Source: Aquisphaera giovannonii
Lineage (GTDB): Bacteria > Planctomycetota > Planctomycetia > Isosphaerales > Isosphaeraceae
Direction: 5' to 3'
DNA: 64,000 nt
Assembly: GCF_008087625.1 (NCBI RefSeq)
Contig: NZ_CP042997.1
Location: 9,548,001-9,612,000 of the forward strand
Part shown: in pieces, positions 36,610 to 45,649 of the stretch
How the letters are laid out: every line of letters begins with the position of its first letter
How positions within the stretch are numbered: position 1 is the stretch's first letter
Position numbers and translations under genes: made by a program
Notes under the pieces: generated by a model
Seen by the model: only the letters and a program-made list of their open reading frames with translations
Told to the model about the DNA's origin: nothing
Databases searched by the model: none

Positions 36610-37167
36610 CTAGTCCCGCCGAACCTGAAGCAGCTCCAACTCACGGTACAGGTATGCGTTAGGGTAGCGGTACTTCCTCTGACCCCGCCCCTTGAACTTC
36701 GCGTGCAGCCACTGGCGGACCCGGTGCCGGACATGGCCGTTGATGCGCCAGTAGGCCTTGTGGACGATCCCGAGCCGGAAGTAGTTGGACCAGCCGCGAA
36801 GCTTGCGGTTGATCCGCCCTACCAGGACGGGGATATCCAGGAGTGCCATCCGGCGAGTCGTCAGCTCGCTGATCTCGCGGCACAGCCGCTCGACCTTCTT
36901 CCGCGACGGGCTGGGCCCCAGGTAGGGCTCGCCGTTGCGGGTGTCGTACATCCGGCCCAGGGTGTAGCCCAGGAAGTCGAACGCATCGTCGGGCAGGCGC
37001 ACAGCTGCGTCTTCGTCTCCTTCACCGCCAGCTTCAGCTTCGACATCATCCCCCGCATGACGGCTATCGCCTCGTCGGCCGTGTCCCGGCAGCAGATCAC
37101 GAAGTCGTCCGCGTACTTGACGATGTGCGCGTCGTGTCGGCCCTCATGCCCGCCCGCCTTCCACACC
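36610..37167 (-). pseudogene. Truncated, frameshifted group II intron reverse transcriptase/maturase
   Basis: Only the C-terminal half of an intron-encoded RT is left. The palm motif KYADDFVICCRD lies at about 37094-37118, followed by SKLKLAVKETKTQL. A 1-nt deletion near 37000 shifts to the frame RLPDDAFDFLGYTLGRMY, which runs to TAG at 36610-36612 through the thumb/X domain (RINRKLRGWSNYFRLG). The N-terminal RT domains are missing because the reading frame is cut at 37167 by the left end of ISAs1. It is inactive as protein. Domain V of the intron follows 45 nt downstream. No 5' exon junction can be seen. Confidence 0.82.
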
Positions 37168-37272
37168 CAGGGCGATTGCGCCATAATGGGTAATCTGCGA
37201 AGATGCTGACAGCTAGCCCATTGACGGTCGGGCAGGAGCCCGGCACGGGGCCGCCGGCCGAGGTCCTCAACC

Positions 37273-37555
37273 ATGTCGTCGCAGCCGACTTCCGAGCCCG
37301 TTCCCGCGCCTCGTTCGGTCCGCCTTCAGGACCACTTCGCCAGCCTGACCGACCCGCGCCGTCGCAAGGTGATCCATCCGCTGGTCAACGTCGTCACAAT
37401 CGCGATCTGCGCCGTGATCTGCGGGGCCGACGACTTCGTCACCATCGCCGCCTGGGGGCAGATGAAGCGGGACTGGCTGGCGACGATCCTCGACCTCGGG
37501 GCGGGGATCCCGTCGCACGACCGCTTCAACGCGATCTTCCAGGCGCTGGACCCCG
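37273..37555 (+). pseudogene. ISAs1 transposase, N-terminal fragment
   Basis: Starts MSSQPTSEPVP and contains the typical ISAs1 N-terminal region LQDHFASLTDPRRRKVIHPLVNVVTIAICAVICGADD broken into its usual parts, then GAGIPSHDRFNAIFQALDP. The frame runs into the left end of IS66 at 37556 and continues only as nonsense. The catalytic DDE domain is absent, so it is inactive. Confidence 0.85.
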
Positions 37556-37636
37556 GTAAGCGCTCGGCAAATCCATCCTTGGCGCGTCGGCTATCGTCGT
37601 GGGTTGGTCCCGAAGTACCGACCCCGGAGATAGCCC

Positions 37637-37990
37637 ATGTCACGACCGAGAGCCCCGCAGCTGGAGCGGACCTGGAGCCGCCGCCTGGAGAGGCAGGCCG
37701 TCGGCGGCCTGTCGATCGCCGAGTTCTGCGAGCGGGAAGGCCTCGCGCCGGCCTCGTTCTACTACTGGCGGCGGCGGCTCGCGGCCGGGGCGACGCCCCC
37801 GGCCGAGGCCCCGCCGCTGTTCGTCCCGCTCCGCGTCGATGGCGCGGCCGCGGCGCAGCGACGGCGGGGAGTCGAGATCGAGCTGCCCGGCGGCGTCCGC
37901 CTCCGCCTCGAGGCCCCGCCGGAGCCGGAGTGGATCGGCCGCCTGGTTGCCGCGGTCGCCGGCCTCGAGGCCGGGAGGGGCCGCCCGTGA
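37637..37990 (+). CDS. tnpA: IS66 accessory protein TnpA
   Basis: A 117-residue IS66 OrfA. The N terminus has the helix-turn-helix segment WSRRLERQAVGGLSIAEFCEREGLAPASFYYWRRRL, typical of the family, and an Ala/Pro-rich C terminus ending in a conserved ELPGGVRLRL segment. It is required with TnpB for transposition in this family, where both probably bind DNA or the transposase. Its stop codon overlaps the GTG start of tnpB (GTGA at 37987-37990), which indicates translational coupling. Confidence 0.85.
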   Translation: MSRPRAPQLERTWSRRLERQAVGGLSIAEFCEREGLAPASFYYWRRRLAAGATPPAEAPPLFVPLRVDGAAAAQRRRGVEIELPGGVRLRLEAPPEPEWIGRLVAAVAGLEAGRGRP

Positions 37991-38338
37991 TCACCCTCCC
38001 GCCGACCTCCCGCGCCTTCCTCTGCACCAGGCCCGTCGACATGCGCAAGGGGTTCGACGGCCTCCCCGGCCTCGTCCGGTCCTGCTTCGCCGAGGACCTC
38101 CTCAGCGGCCACCTCTTCCTCTTCGTCAACAGCCGCGGCGACCGCCTCAAGGCCCTCTACTTCGACCGCGACGGCCTGGCCGTCTGGTACAAGCGGCTCG
38201 AGGCCGGCACCTTCCAGGTCCCCCCCCTCCGCCGGCTCCGAGGGCATCGAGCTGGAGCCCGCCCAGCTCGCCATGATCCTCTCCGGCGTCGACCTCTCCA
38301 CCGCCCGCCGCCGCAAGCGATTCCGCGCCGCATCCTGA
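37987..38338 (+). pseudogene. tnpB: IS66 accessory protein TnpB, frameshifted at a C8 tract
   Basis: Begins with GTG at 37987, overlapping the tnpA stop. The conserved TnpB N terminus is present (FLCTRPVDMRKGFDGLPGLVRSCF, NSRGDRLKALYFDRDGLAVWYKRLEAGTFQVP). A run of eight Cs at 38220-38227 then breaks the frame: with one C fewer the protein would continue SAGSEGIELEPAQLAMILSG and end at the TGA at 38336-38338, which is the normal C terminus. As it stands the reading runs on to about 38400. It could be a real mutation, slippage that is tolerated, or a sequencing error. Confidence 0.8.
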
Positions 38339-38408
38339 CGCCGGGGAGCCCGGGCACGGACGCCCCGCGACGCTTGATTGTCGTGAAAATATCGATATAG
38401 TTCACGGC

Positions 38409-40070
38409 ATGAGCGACGCCCCTCTCATCCCCGACGACCCCGAGGAGTGCCGGCGGCTGCTCCTCGAGTCGCTCCGCCGCATCGGCGAGCTGGAGCGCGT
38501 CCTCGACGCGACCGCCGCCGACTACGGCGACCTGCAGCGGAGGTACGCCGAGCAGGCCGAGTCGCTCGCGCTGCTGCGCCGCTACCTCTTCGGCCCCCGA
38601 CGCGAGCGCGTCGCCGACGACCCCGGCCAGGGGCACCTGTTCGGCCTCGGCGACGCCGCGATCGAGCCCGACGCCCCCGAGCCCGATGGGCCCGCGGCGG
38701 GCGAGCCCGCGATGAAGGCCCCGCGCCGGCCGTCGAGGCCGCGCGCCTCGCTGGATCACCTCCCGTACGTCCGCATCGAGCACGACCTGCCCGAGGCCGA
38801 GAAGTCCTGCCCCTGCTGCGGCGGCATGAGGCGGCGGATCGGCGAGGACATCTCCCGCGAGCTGGAGTTCATCCCCGCGAAGCTCGAGGTCCGCGTCCAC
38901 GTCCTGCCCAGGTACGCATGCCCGAAGTGCAAGGGCGGCGTGGCCGCCCCGCCGGTCCCGGCCAAGCCCGTCCCCGGGGGCATCGCCGGGGCCGGCCTGG
39001 TCGCCTTCGTGGTGGTCAGCAAGTTCGCCGACCACCTGCCGTTATACAGGCTCGAAGATATCCTGTCTCGACACGGCGTCGCCCTGTCGCGGGGCACGCT
39101 CTGCGACTGGGCCCGCAACGCCGCCGGCCTGCTCCGCCCGCTGGCCGAGTTCCAGCGCGAGCGGGTCCTCGGGACCGACCTGATCTGGACCGACGACACC
39201 CACGTGACGGCGCTGGGCGGCGACAGGCCCGGCAGCACGAAGGCGCGATTCTGGGCGTACCTCGGCGGGGCCGAGGCGCCGTACAGCGTCTACGACTTCA
39301 CCATGAGCCGCGAGCGGGACGGGCCGGCGACGTTCCTGAAGGGTTATCGGGGCTACCTCCAGGCCGACGCCTACGGCGGCTACGACGGCATCTACGCGGG
39401 CTCCGACGGGGCGATCGCGGAGGTCGCCTGCCGGGCCCACGCGCGGCGGAAGTTCTTCGAGGCGAGGCCCAACGCGCCGGCGGAGGCCAACCGCTTCCTC
39501 GAGTGGGTCCGTCAGCTCTACGACATCGAGGACCGGGGCCGCGAGCTGGCGGCCGAGGATCGCCGCGAGTTGCGGCGGGAGTCGGTGCCGATCCTCGACC
39601 GGATCGAGGCGTACATCGACGAGCTGAGGCCGCGGGCGCTGCCGAAGTCGGCGCTGGGCAAGGCGCTGACCTACGCGCGGAACCAGCGGGCGGCGCTGCG
39701 GCGGTACGTCGAGGACGGCCGGCTGACGATCGACAACAACGCGTCGGAGCGGGTGCTGAGGTTGCAGACGATCGGGCGGAAGAACTGGCTGTTCCTGGGC
39801 AGCGAGGCGGCGGGCCCTCGCGCGACGGTGCTGTTCACGATCCTGGCGGGGGCGAAGCGGCATCGGCTGGAGCCGTGGGCCTACCTGCGGGAGGTGCTCC
39901 TGCACCTGGCCGCCGGCGAGACGGACCTGGAGTCGCTGCTGCCGGACCGCTGGGCGGCGGCCCACCCGGAGCACGTGCTGGAGCACCGGCTGGAGGAGTC
40001 GCGGCAGCGTGCGGCGCGACAGAAGGCCATCCGCGACCGCCGCCGCGCCGGCCGACCTCGCCGCGACTGA
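38409..40070 (+). CDS. tnpC: IS66 transposase TnpC
   Basis: A 553-residue full-length IS66 transposase. The N terminus is a coiled coil (LLLESLRRIGELERVLDATAADYGDLQRR region). A zinc-binding domain follows (CPCCGG, CPKCKGG). The DDE catalytic core has the first Asp in WTDDTHV (around D262), the second in QADAYGGYD and the Glu in NNASERVLRLQTIGRKNWLF. It ends with a DDE C-terminal tail. The reading frame is intact. With tnpB frameshifted, mobility of this copy is doubtful, although tnpC itself looks functional. Confidence 0.9.
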   Translation: MSDAPLIPDDPEECRRLLLESLRRIGELERVLDATAADYGDLQRRYAEQAESLALLRRYLFGPRRERVADDPGQGHLFGLGDAAIEPDAPEPDGPAAGEPAMKAPRRPSRPRASLDHLPYVRIEHDLPEAEKSCPCCGGMRRRIGEDISRELEFIPAKLEVRVHVLPRYACPKCKGGVAAPPVPAKPVPGGIAGAGLVAFVVVSKFADHLPLYRLEDILSRHGVALSRGTLCDWARNAAGLLRPLAEFQRERVLGTDLIWTDDTHVTALGGDRPGSTKARFWAYLGGAEAPYSVYDFTMSRERDGPATFLKGYRGYLQADAYGGYDGIYAGSDGAIAEVACRAHARRKFFEARPNAPAEANRFLEWVRQLYDIEDRGRELAAEDRRELRRESVPILDRIEAYIDELRPRALPKSALGKALTYARNQRAALRRYVEDGRLTIDNNASERVLRLQTIGRKNWLFLGSEAAGPRATVLFTILAGAKRHRLEPWAYLREVLLHLAAGETDLESLLPDRWAAAHPEHVLEHRLEESRQRAARQKAIRDRRRAGRPRRD

Positions 40071-40165
40071 GCCGGCCCCGGCGGTGCCCACACGGGAGCC
40101 GCCTCGCCCTCACCCCCCGCCGAGGTGCCCCCCCGCGCCCGGGGCTGGGACGGCCGAGTGCTTAC

Positions 40166-40527
40166 GGCGCTGGAAGGGGCTGGAGTCGATCGGCGTGGCG
40201 ATCAACATATCGACCCGCGACGGGAAGGAGAGCGACGCGGTGCGCTACTACATCCTCAGCCGCCCGCTGGGGGCGAAGGAGTTCGCCGATGCCGTCCACG
40301 CGCACTGGACGATCGAGAATTCGCTGCATTGGCAACTCGATGTGACCTTCCGCGAGGACGCCTGCCGCGTCCGCCGGGGCCTGGCCGACGCCAACCTGAG
40401 CGTCGTCCGCCGCGCCGCGCTGGGCCTGCTCAAGAACGAGACGTCCAAGAAGATCGGCATCAAGAACAAGCGGCTCGCCGCCGCATGCAATAATCATTAT
40501 ATTGAGAAATTTTTTACACAATCATAA
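40166..40527 (+). pseudogene. ISAs1 transposase, C-terminal fragment
   Basis: Starts directly at the right end of IS66 and reads LESIGVAINISTRDGKESDAVRYYILS, then AHWTIENSLHWQLDVTFREDACRVRRGLADANLSVVRRAALGLLKNE, the usual ISAs1 C-terminal region with its conserved HWxIENxLHWxLDVxFxED core. It has no start codon and the middle of the protein is missing. It ends at TAA/TGA near 40527, 20 bp before the ISAs1 right inverted repeat. Confidence 0.85.
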
Positions 40528-41152
40528 CTTATGGTTCAATTACCCTGCGCCGCGAGGCTGTCGCACGCCAATTCGCTGGTGTCGTGGCTGGTGTTCAGGT
40601 GGAGGAACCCCTGGTTACGGCCCACGTCGTAGAGGCCGGGCGGGATCACCGTCCCCGATCCTATGCTGCCGAAGTCGTGGACGTTGGTCTCGATCGCCCC
40701 CTGCGTGTCGATCGTGCCGTCGCGGTAGAACTCGCCCAGCAACTCCTTCTTCTTGGTGTCCATGCTGACGACGGGCAGGCCGGCCTTCAGGTACTCCGCC
40801 TTGAGCCGGACGATGTTCTCGAACTGGGCGTTGCGGTCCGGATGACGAGGGCCCATGGTCTCCTTCTTCAGCGCCTCCCGCCTCCGATTTCGGTGCAAGC
40901 GGAGTAACTGGGAGACGACGTGGCGACTGACCGGGGTCCCCAACCCGCCGATCCGGGCCGCGATCTGCCGCCGTGACAGGTTCGTCCACTTCACCTCGGG
41001 CCGCATCGGGTCGCCTGCGGTGTGGTCCTCGAGCACCTTGTGGAAGTTCGCCTCGATCGCCGGGTCGGTCTCGATCAACCGCCTGCGCCCGCCCCCTTTT
41101 TGCGGGAGCGACCCGTGTTCAGCTCGTCGTCGCCCTCGAGTTCCGCCAGACC

Positions 41153-42566
41153 GGGTGAGGTAACGGAATCTGGTCGCTATCCGGCCGCTTGCCTCGAGTA
41201 GGCGTCGAATTGCTCGCTATAGGCCAGGCAGCACAGCGAAGCCATGCGCTCCAGCCGCCGCACCTTCCATCGCGCCCCGGTCTGCTTCAGGCGCCTGCCG
41301 ACGGCCGTCTTGCAGGCCCCCTCGACCATCCCGCTGCCGATCGATCGCCCCTCGGCCAGCCGCCCCCGCTAGGCCGTGCGCGCGGCGCGCGGGCCCAGGT
41401 AGCCCACCAACTCGGAGACGTCGCCCGGCTCGGACGCCAGGTCCTCCAGCAGCCCCGACGACCCGGACTCCAGCAGGGCCCGGCGGCGGCGCTCGTGCCA
41501 CGCCTCGGCCTCGGGGCCGTCCCCGTGCAAGGCCGCTGCCGCGGCGTGCAGGTGCTCCCCGGCGTGGTAGATGTCCAGGACCCCGGTCGCACCGGGCAGG
41601 TTCTTCCCGATCTCGCTCCAGATCCACTACGCCCCGTCGGCCAGGGCCGTCAGCTCGTCGGTCCGCTTCAGCCCCGGCCGGGCCGCCGATCGTCGCCACT
41701 GCGGGCCCAACGCCGCGCTGGTGCGGATCGCCGCCGTCGCGACGCGCACGTGCGGGGCCGGTATCCGCTGCTCATCCCAGTCGTCCAGGTCCAGCACCGG
41801 CTCGCCGCGCCGCCTCCTGGCGAAGATCGACGACCGGACCTCCCGCCAGCCGCCGGTGGTGTTGACGCAGGTCCCGTCGGTCTGGAACTCGACGTCCCCC
41901 TCGGCCTCGCGGAACGGCCGCGCTGCCTCGGGGTCGTCGCGCTGCCAGGCCCGCATGAGGCCGCCGTGGCGGTCGCAGATCTTGCGCACGGTGTTGTCGC
42001 AGACGACCAGGCCGGCGACGTCGCGGAGGTGGCGGGCGCAGCGCTCGAACGACCAGTCGGCGCCGAGGGTGCAGAGCAGCCGCTGGGCGTGCGGGCTGAC
42101 GAAGCCGTCGAGGCCGAGGCGGTCGTCCGGCGCGTGGGCGTGCTGGCCGCAGCGGCGGCAGGTGAAATAGACCCGCGATAGGCTCACGTCGCCGGCCGCG
42201 GTGACGAGGCGACGCTCGGCCCGGCCGCGGTGGCGCCGCCGGCCGCCGCAGGGGCACTCCCATCCGCGCTCCCTTTTTTCTCCAGGCCGGCGGCCTGGGC
42301 GTTGAGCACCTCCTGCAGGCGGTCGCGCGTGAAGCGGCGGCCGCGCTCGACGGCTTCGCGCTCGACGACCGCAAGGACCTTGCCGTCGGGTGTGCCGTTG
42401 GCGAGGGCCTTCAGCTCGCGGACCATGGCGATGGCCTGCTGAGCGGCGAGGTATTCCGACTCGTCTTCGACTTGGATCGTATGGCGGATCATGGGGCACC
42501 TCCGTGCTCGAGAGATGCCCCCATCTTCCCAGATCCCGCCATCGGACCAGAAACAATTACCGCACC
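41153..42566 (-). mobile_element. ISKra4-type insertion sequence with 10-bp target duplication
   Basis: The element is flanked by the direct repeat CCGCCAGACC at 41143-41152 and 42567-42576, and begins GGGTGAGGTAACGGAATCTG on one side. Its other end, read from the opposite strand, begins GGTGCGGTAATTGTTTCTGG, so the ends form an imperfect inverted repeat of about 24 bp. It is inserted within the ISAzo13 transposase gene. Confidence 0.75.
41185..42492 (-). pseudogene. ISKra4-type transposase, decayed
   Basis: The reading starts at MIRHTIQVEDESEYLAAQQ (42492). Near 42272 an A6G3 tract requires a -1 shift to continue as ERGWECPCGGRR, then VYFTCRRCGQHAHAPDDRLGLDGFVSPHAQRLL and CARHLRDVAGLVVCDNTVRKICDRHGG, the usual zinc-ribbon and N-terminal core of this family. 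Two in-frame TAG codons follow: one near 41624 (before WIWSEIGKN) and one near 41370 (before RGRLAEGRSIGSG). The C terminus is normal (GRRLKQTGARWKVRRLERMASLC). The frameshift could be programmed; the nonsense codons make the gene inactive. Confidence 0.75.
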
Positions 42567-42788
42567 CCGCCAGACCCGCCCGGATCGTCTTGGGATCGCA
42601 CTCCAATACGCTGGCGATGTACTCGGTCCCACCGTGCCCCAACTTGGTGACCTCGATCGCGGCATACCGCCGTCGGTCGTCCTCTCTCAACGAGCCGAAC
42701 AGCCTCCTCATCAACCGTTCCACCTCCGCCGCATAGCCGTCCATGTGGCCCTCCCTGATAAACCTCGCCGGACCGAAGGCCTGCTATC

Positions 42789-42834
42789 CTAAGCGAAGCA
42801 AGGCCGGGAAGTTATGTCCAGCCTATTCCTTAGG
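42789..42834. repeat. 46-bp hairpin repeat, copy 1
   Basis: A sequence starting CTAAGCGAAGCAAGGCCGGG and ending TATTCCTTAGG is found here and at 49363-49408 with a single difference in 46 bases. It is partly palindromic: outer arms CTAAG/CTTAG and, in copy 2, inner arms GGCCGG/CCGGCC. It lies 45 bp upstream of the ISAzo13 start codon. Confidence 0.75.
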
Positions 42835-43188
42835 GTTGGAGATCCTCGGCCCTGGCAATCCCCTCCAGGAGATGGCGCAGGAACGTGAGGATGTCGCGGA
42901 CATCGGGCAATGGTGGAGGGCGGCGGGTCCCGGCCTGGTACGCACGGCTCTGGATCGCTGCAAGTTCCAGGCGGGAGTCGCCTCGGCGTCAAACCCGATC
43001 AGGCGGCCCGTGCCTTCGAGATTGCGAAGGCATTCAGCGAGCCAACGACATCCCATGCCGCAAGGAACCTTGTTGTGAGCGACGATGACTCCGCACCGCG
43101 GACTCCGACGAACCGGCCCTCCGCCACGCCCGACCGCCCGGCTGCATGTCCCGGGGCGCGTAACGCCGCGGCGGAGGCCCGGAGATTA
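42835..43188. other. Non-coding remnant before the protease gene
   Basis: About 350 bp. On the minus strand just after copy 1 of the repeat, a frame reads DILTFLRHLLEGIARAEDLQP and stops, which looks like the C-terminal tail of a lost transposase. No upstream continuation can be followed. Nothing else is recognisable. Confidence 0.4.
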
Positions 43189-45222
43189 TCAGCCGAAGAA
43201 CAGGCCGCTGACGACGGCATTGTCCCCGCCGATCCTGGAGACGACGAAGCGGACGTGGCCGGAGAGGTTCCAGGTCAGGTAGGTGCCGCTATGGAACGAG
43301 GAGGTAGTGCGGGTGTCCAGGACGGCGCCGCTGGCGGCGTCGACCACCTGGACCTTCTCAGAGCGGGAGGTGCTGTCCCAGTCCACCAAATAGAGCGAGG
43401 CGGGGTGGGACTTGCCGTCGGTGATGTTGACGTCGATCGTGAAGCTGGTGCCGTTGTACCAGCAGGAGGCGATCCGGGAGTCGGGAGTCGTCCCGGTCGT
43501 GGAGAGGGCGCGGGGATCCGTGGTAGGACCGGCCCAGGTCCAGAGCGACGAGCCGAGGACGCCGACGGTGGCGTAGGACGGGTACGCGGGGGATACTCTG
43601 GCGATGGCACGGCCGTCGCTGCCGAAGGCGCCCGCCCAGTTGCCCTGGGCGATCGTGTTGGTCCCCACGAATGAGCACGAGGCGGAGGGCGAGGCGGTCG
43701 CCCCGGCTGACCCGCTCGACAGCGCCGCGCCTGCGTTGAGGATCCCTCCCGTGACCGTCTTGCCAGCGAGGGATGAATTGGGCGTGGCGGTGGAGAGGAC
43801 CTGCTTGATGACCTGGGAGTAGGTCCATGTGGGGTGGGCGGCAAGGAGCAGGGCTACCGTCCCGGTCACGTGGGGCGCGGCCATCGACGTGCCGCTGAGG
43901 GTGGCGTAGCGCGAGTTCGGATACGTGCTGAGGATGCCGTCGCCCGGCGCGCCAATGTCCACGGTGGTGGCACCGTAGTTCGAGTAGCTGGCCCGCGCGC
44001 CGCTGCTGCTGATCGCGGCCACGGAGATAATGTTGTCGTTGGAGTAGGCGGCGGGATAGAAGGGCGTCGTGTCGGTGTTGGCGCCGGAGTTGCCGGCGGC
44101 CGCCACGAAGATGCTGCCCTTGCTGGCGGCGTAGGCGATGGCGTTCTGCAGCGTGATGCCGCCGGACCCCCCGTAGCTGTTATTCGAGACCTTCGCCCCG
44201 TGGTCGGAGGCGTACAGCAGCGCCTTCGCCGCGGCCGTACTCGTGCCGCCCAGCCTTGCGTCCAGGAATTTGAGCGGCATGATCTGGACTTTCCAGTTCA
44301 CGCCGGTGACGCCCACGCCGTTGGATCCCATCGCCCCGATCGTCCCGGCCGTGTGGGTCCCGTGACCATTGTCGTCGAAGGGGTTGTTGGTGTTGTTCAG
44401 GAAGTTCCACCCGACTAGGTCGTCCACGTGGGCCGTGTCCCCGTCCTGCGAGACGCCGTCCGCCCAGCCGCCCAGGCCGCTGTCGCTGCCGTCGGGGTTC
44501 TTCTGCATGGGCGCCAGGATGTCCGAGGCGTCGATCCGACCGTCCCCGTTGATGTCGGTGATCCTGCCCGCCCCCTGGTTGGGGCGCGTACCGTCGGGCG
44601 CCGCGTAGTTCAGGTCGTAGAAGGTGATCCGGCCGTCGCCGTCCACGTCCTTCAGGTTCTTCAGGCGGGACGCCGGGATCTCCGCGTTGTTGATCCAGAT
44701 GTTCTCATAGAGGTCCGGGTGATTGTAGTCGGCGCCGGTGTCGATGTCGGCGACGACGACCGAGGTGGAGCCCGTGGTGACGTCCCAGGCCGAGGCGGCG
44801 TTGATGCCCTTGGCCCCGCTCAGGCCCCACATGGAGCCGCTCATGTAGGAGGGGTCGTTCGACGCCTGGTCGATGGTAAGAGTGCTCTCCCGCTCCACAT
44901 AGCCCAGCCCGGAAGTCCCTCCGAGCCAGGACGCCATGCCGGTGAGAGTGGAATCGGGGCCGGAGACGGCCATGACCTGCGGCAAGCCGGTGGACGACAC
45001 CTCGACCCCCTTGTCCGCGAGCCAGGCCGTGAGGCTCGCCGGAGACAGCGTGTCGAGCTTGACGAGCAGCGGCATCCCCGTCGAGGCCGTCGTGGCAAGG
45101 AGCGCCCGTGGCTCCAACGCCTCGATGTCGAAGCACCGCGTCTGCTTCGAGCGACGTGCGGACGTCGCTCCCCGATAATAAGGACGCTTTCCAGCCGGAG
45201 CGAACCACTTTGCCAAGCGCAT
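43189..45222 (-). CDS. Secreted subtilisin-like protease with internal calcium motifs
   Basis: A 677-residue S8 serine protease. The catalytic triad is D161 (ADIDTG), H287 (NGHGTHTAG) and S446 (LSGTSMAAPHV), with oxyanion N378 (AAAGNSG). Between D and H lie two dockerin/EF-hand-like loops, DVDGDGRITFYDLN (192-205) and DINGDGRIDASDIL (223-236), an unusual insertion. The N terminus lacks a classical signal peptide but has the planctomycete export motif LEPRALLAT (36-44). About 130 C-terminal residues (GTNTIAQGNWAGAFGSDGRA, LYLVDWDS) form a separate beta domain. The start at 45222 follows GAGGTGCACC. It is the only non-mobile gene in the IS island. Confidence 0.88.
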   Translation of the reverse strand: MRLAKWFAPAGKRPYYRGATSARRSKQTRCFDIEALEPRALLATTASTGMPLLVKLDTLSPASLTAWLADKGVEVSSTGLPQVMAVSGPDSTLTGMASWLGGTSGLGYVERESTLTIDQASNDPSYMSGSMWGLSGAKGINAASAWDVTTGSTSVVVADIDTGADYNHPDLYENIWINNAEIPASRLKNLKDVDGDGRITFYDLNYAAPDGTRPNQGAGRITDINGDGRIDASDILAPMQKNPDGSDSGLGGWADGVSQDGDTAHVDDLVGWNFLNNTNNPFDDNGHGTHTAGTIGAMGSNGVGVTGVNWKVQIMPLKFLDARLGGTSTAAAKALLYASDHGAKVSNNSYGGSGGITLQNAIAYAASKGSIFVAAAGNSGANTDTTPFYPAAYSNDNIISVAAISSSGARASYSNYGATTVDIGAPGDGILSTYPNSRYATLSGTSMAAPHVTGTVALLLAAHPTWTYSQVIKQVLSTATPNSSLAGKTVTGGILNAGAALSSGSAGATASPSASCSFVGTNTIAQGNWAGAFGSDGRAIARVSPAYPSYATVGVLGSSLWTWAGPTTDPRALSTTGTTPDSRIASCWYNGTSFTIDVNITDGKSHPASLYLVDWDSTSRSEKVQVVDAASGAVLDTRTTSSFHSGTYLTWNLSGHVRFVVSRIGGDNAVVSGLFFG

Positions 45223-45649
45223 AGGTGCACCTCGTCGCGCAACGCGGCGACTGGGATCGGAAGTCCCAATCAATCGAAGATGGTGTGAAGAAACCGAGGA
45301 TTTCGGTGAGACGGATGAGCCCGCTCTTGGGGCAAGGCAGCACATCGCCTATTAAAAGATAGGTCGTAAAACGGCGTTAAGCCGACATTAGCAGAATTTC
45401 ATCACCAGGCTTAAAATGCAGCCAACAAACGAATCGCGGCCAGTGACAAAAATGCGTACATGAATTTTTTCTCGACGAATCCTACCCGAAATGAAGGCAT
45501 CGCTGCTCCGGGTTCGGCGCTGACAGCGATAGGTCTGACCAACCTATGTCCAAGAGGTTGTCAGACGGAATAGAAGCCGGTCGGCTCACGTATTCAGAAG
45601 GGCGATGGTTGAGGAGGTTCCTTGAATAGCGCGATTTGGCAACCCTTAG
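45223..45649. other. Protease upstream region, low GC
   Basis: 427 bp of AT-richer DNA upstream of the protease, without genes. A short hairpin CCTAT-TAAAAG-ATAGG lies at 45348-45363. The region probably contains the protease promoter, but no -35/-10 pair stands out. Confidence 0.4.

Larger units (their letters stand above)
37556..40165 (+). mobile_element. IS66 family insertion sequence, 2610 bp
   Basis: The inverted repeats are GTAAGCGCTCGGC at 37556 and GCCGAGTGCTTAC ending at 40165, 12 of 13 bases matching. The element carries the usual three genes in order: tnpA, tnpB (frameshifted) and tnpC. The expected 8-bp target duplication is absent: the flanks are GGACCCCG and GGCGCTGG. That suggests the element was formed by recombination between two copies and not by simple insertion. 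Confidence 0.85.
37168..40547 (+). mobile_element. ISAs1 chimera carrying IS66 in its middle
   Basis: The left end starts CAGGGCGATTGCGCCATAAT (37168) and the right end, read on the other strand, starts CAGGGTAATTGAACCATAAG (to 40547), as expected for ISAs1 inverted repeats. The transposase gene is present only as an N-terminal piece (37273-37555) and a C-terminal piece (40166-40527); roughly 250 central codons are missing and IS66 lies in their place. The sequences flanking the two ends do not match. The left end cuts a group II intron and the right end cuts an ISAzo13 gene. Confidence 0.75.
40548..42744 (-). pseudogene. ISAzo13 transposase relic, split by ISKra4-type element
   Basis: The N terminus lies at 42744-42577 (MDGYAAEVERLMRRLFGSL, then IEVTKLGHGGTEYIASVLECDPKTIRAG) and the rest at 41142-40548 (ELEGDDELNTGRSRKKGAG, GRRRLIETDPAIEANF, VSMDTKKKELLGEF). 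It is joined in frame once the ISKra4-type element at 41153-42566 and one copy of the 10-bp duplication are removed. A further 1-nt frameshift lies in the AAAAAGGGGG tract near 41103. The C terminus is cut by the ISAs1 right end at 40547. The DDE triad is incomplete, so the gene is dead. Confidence 0.8.
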
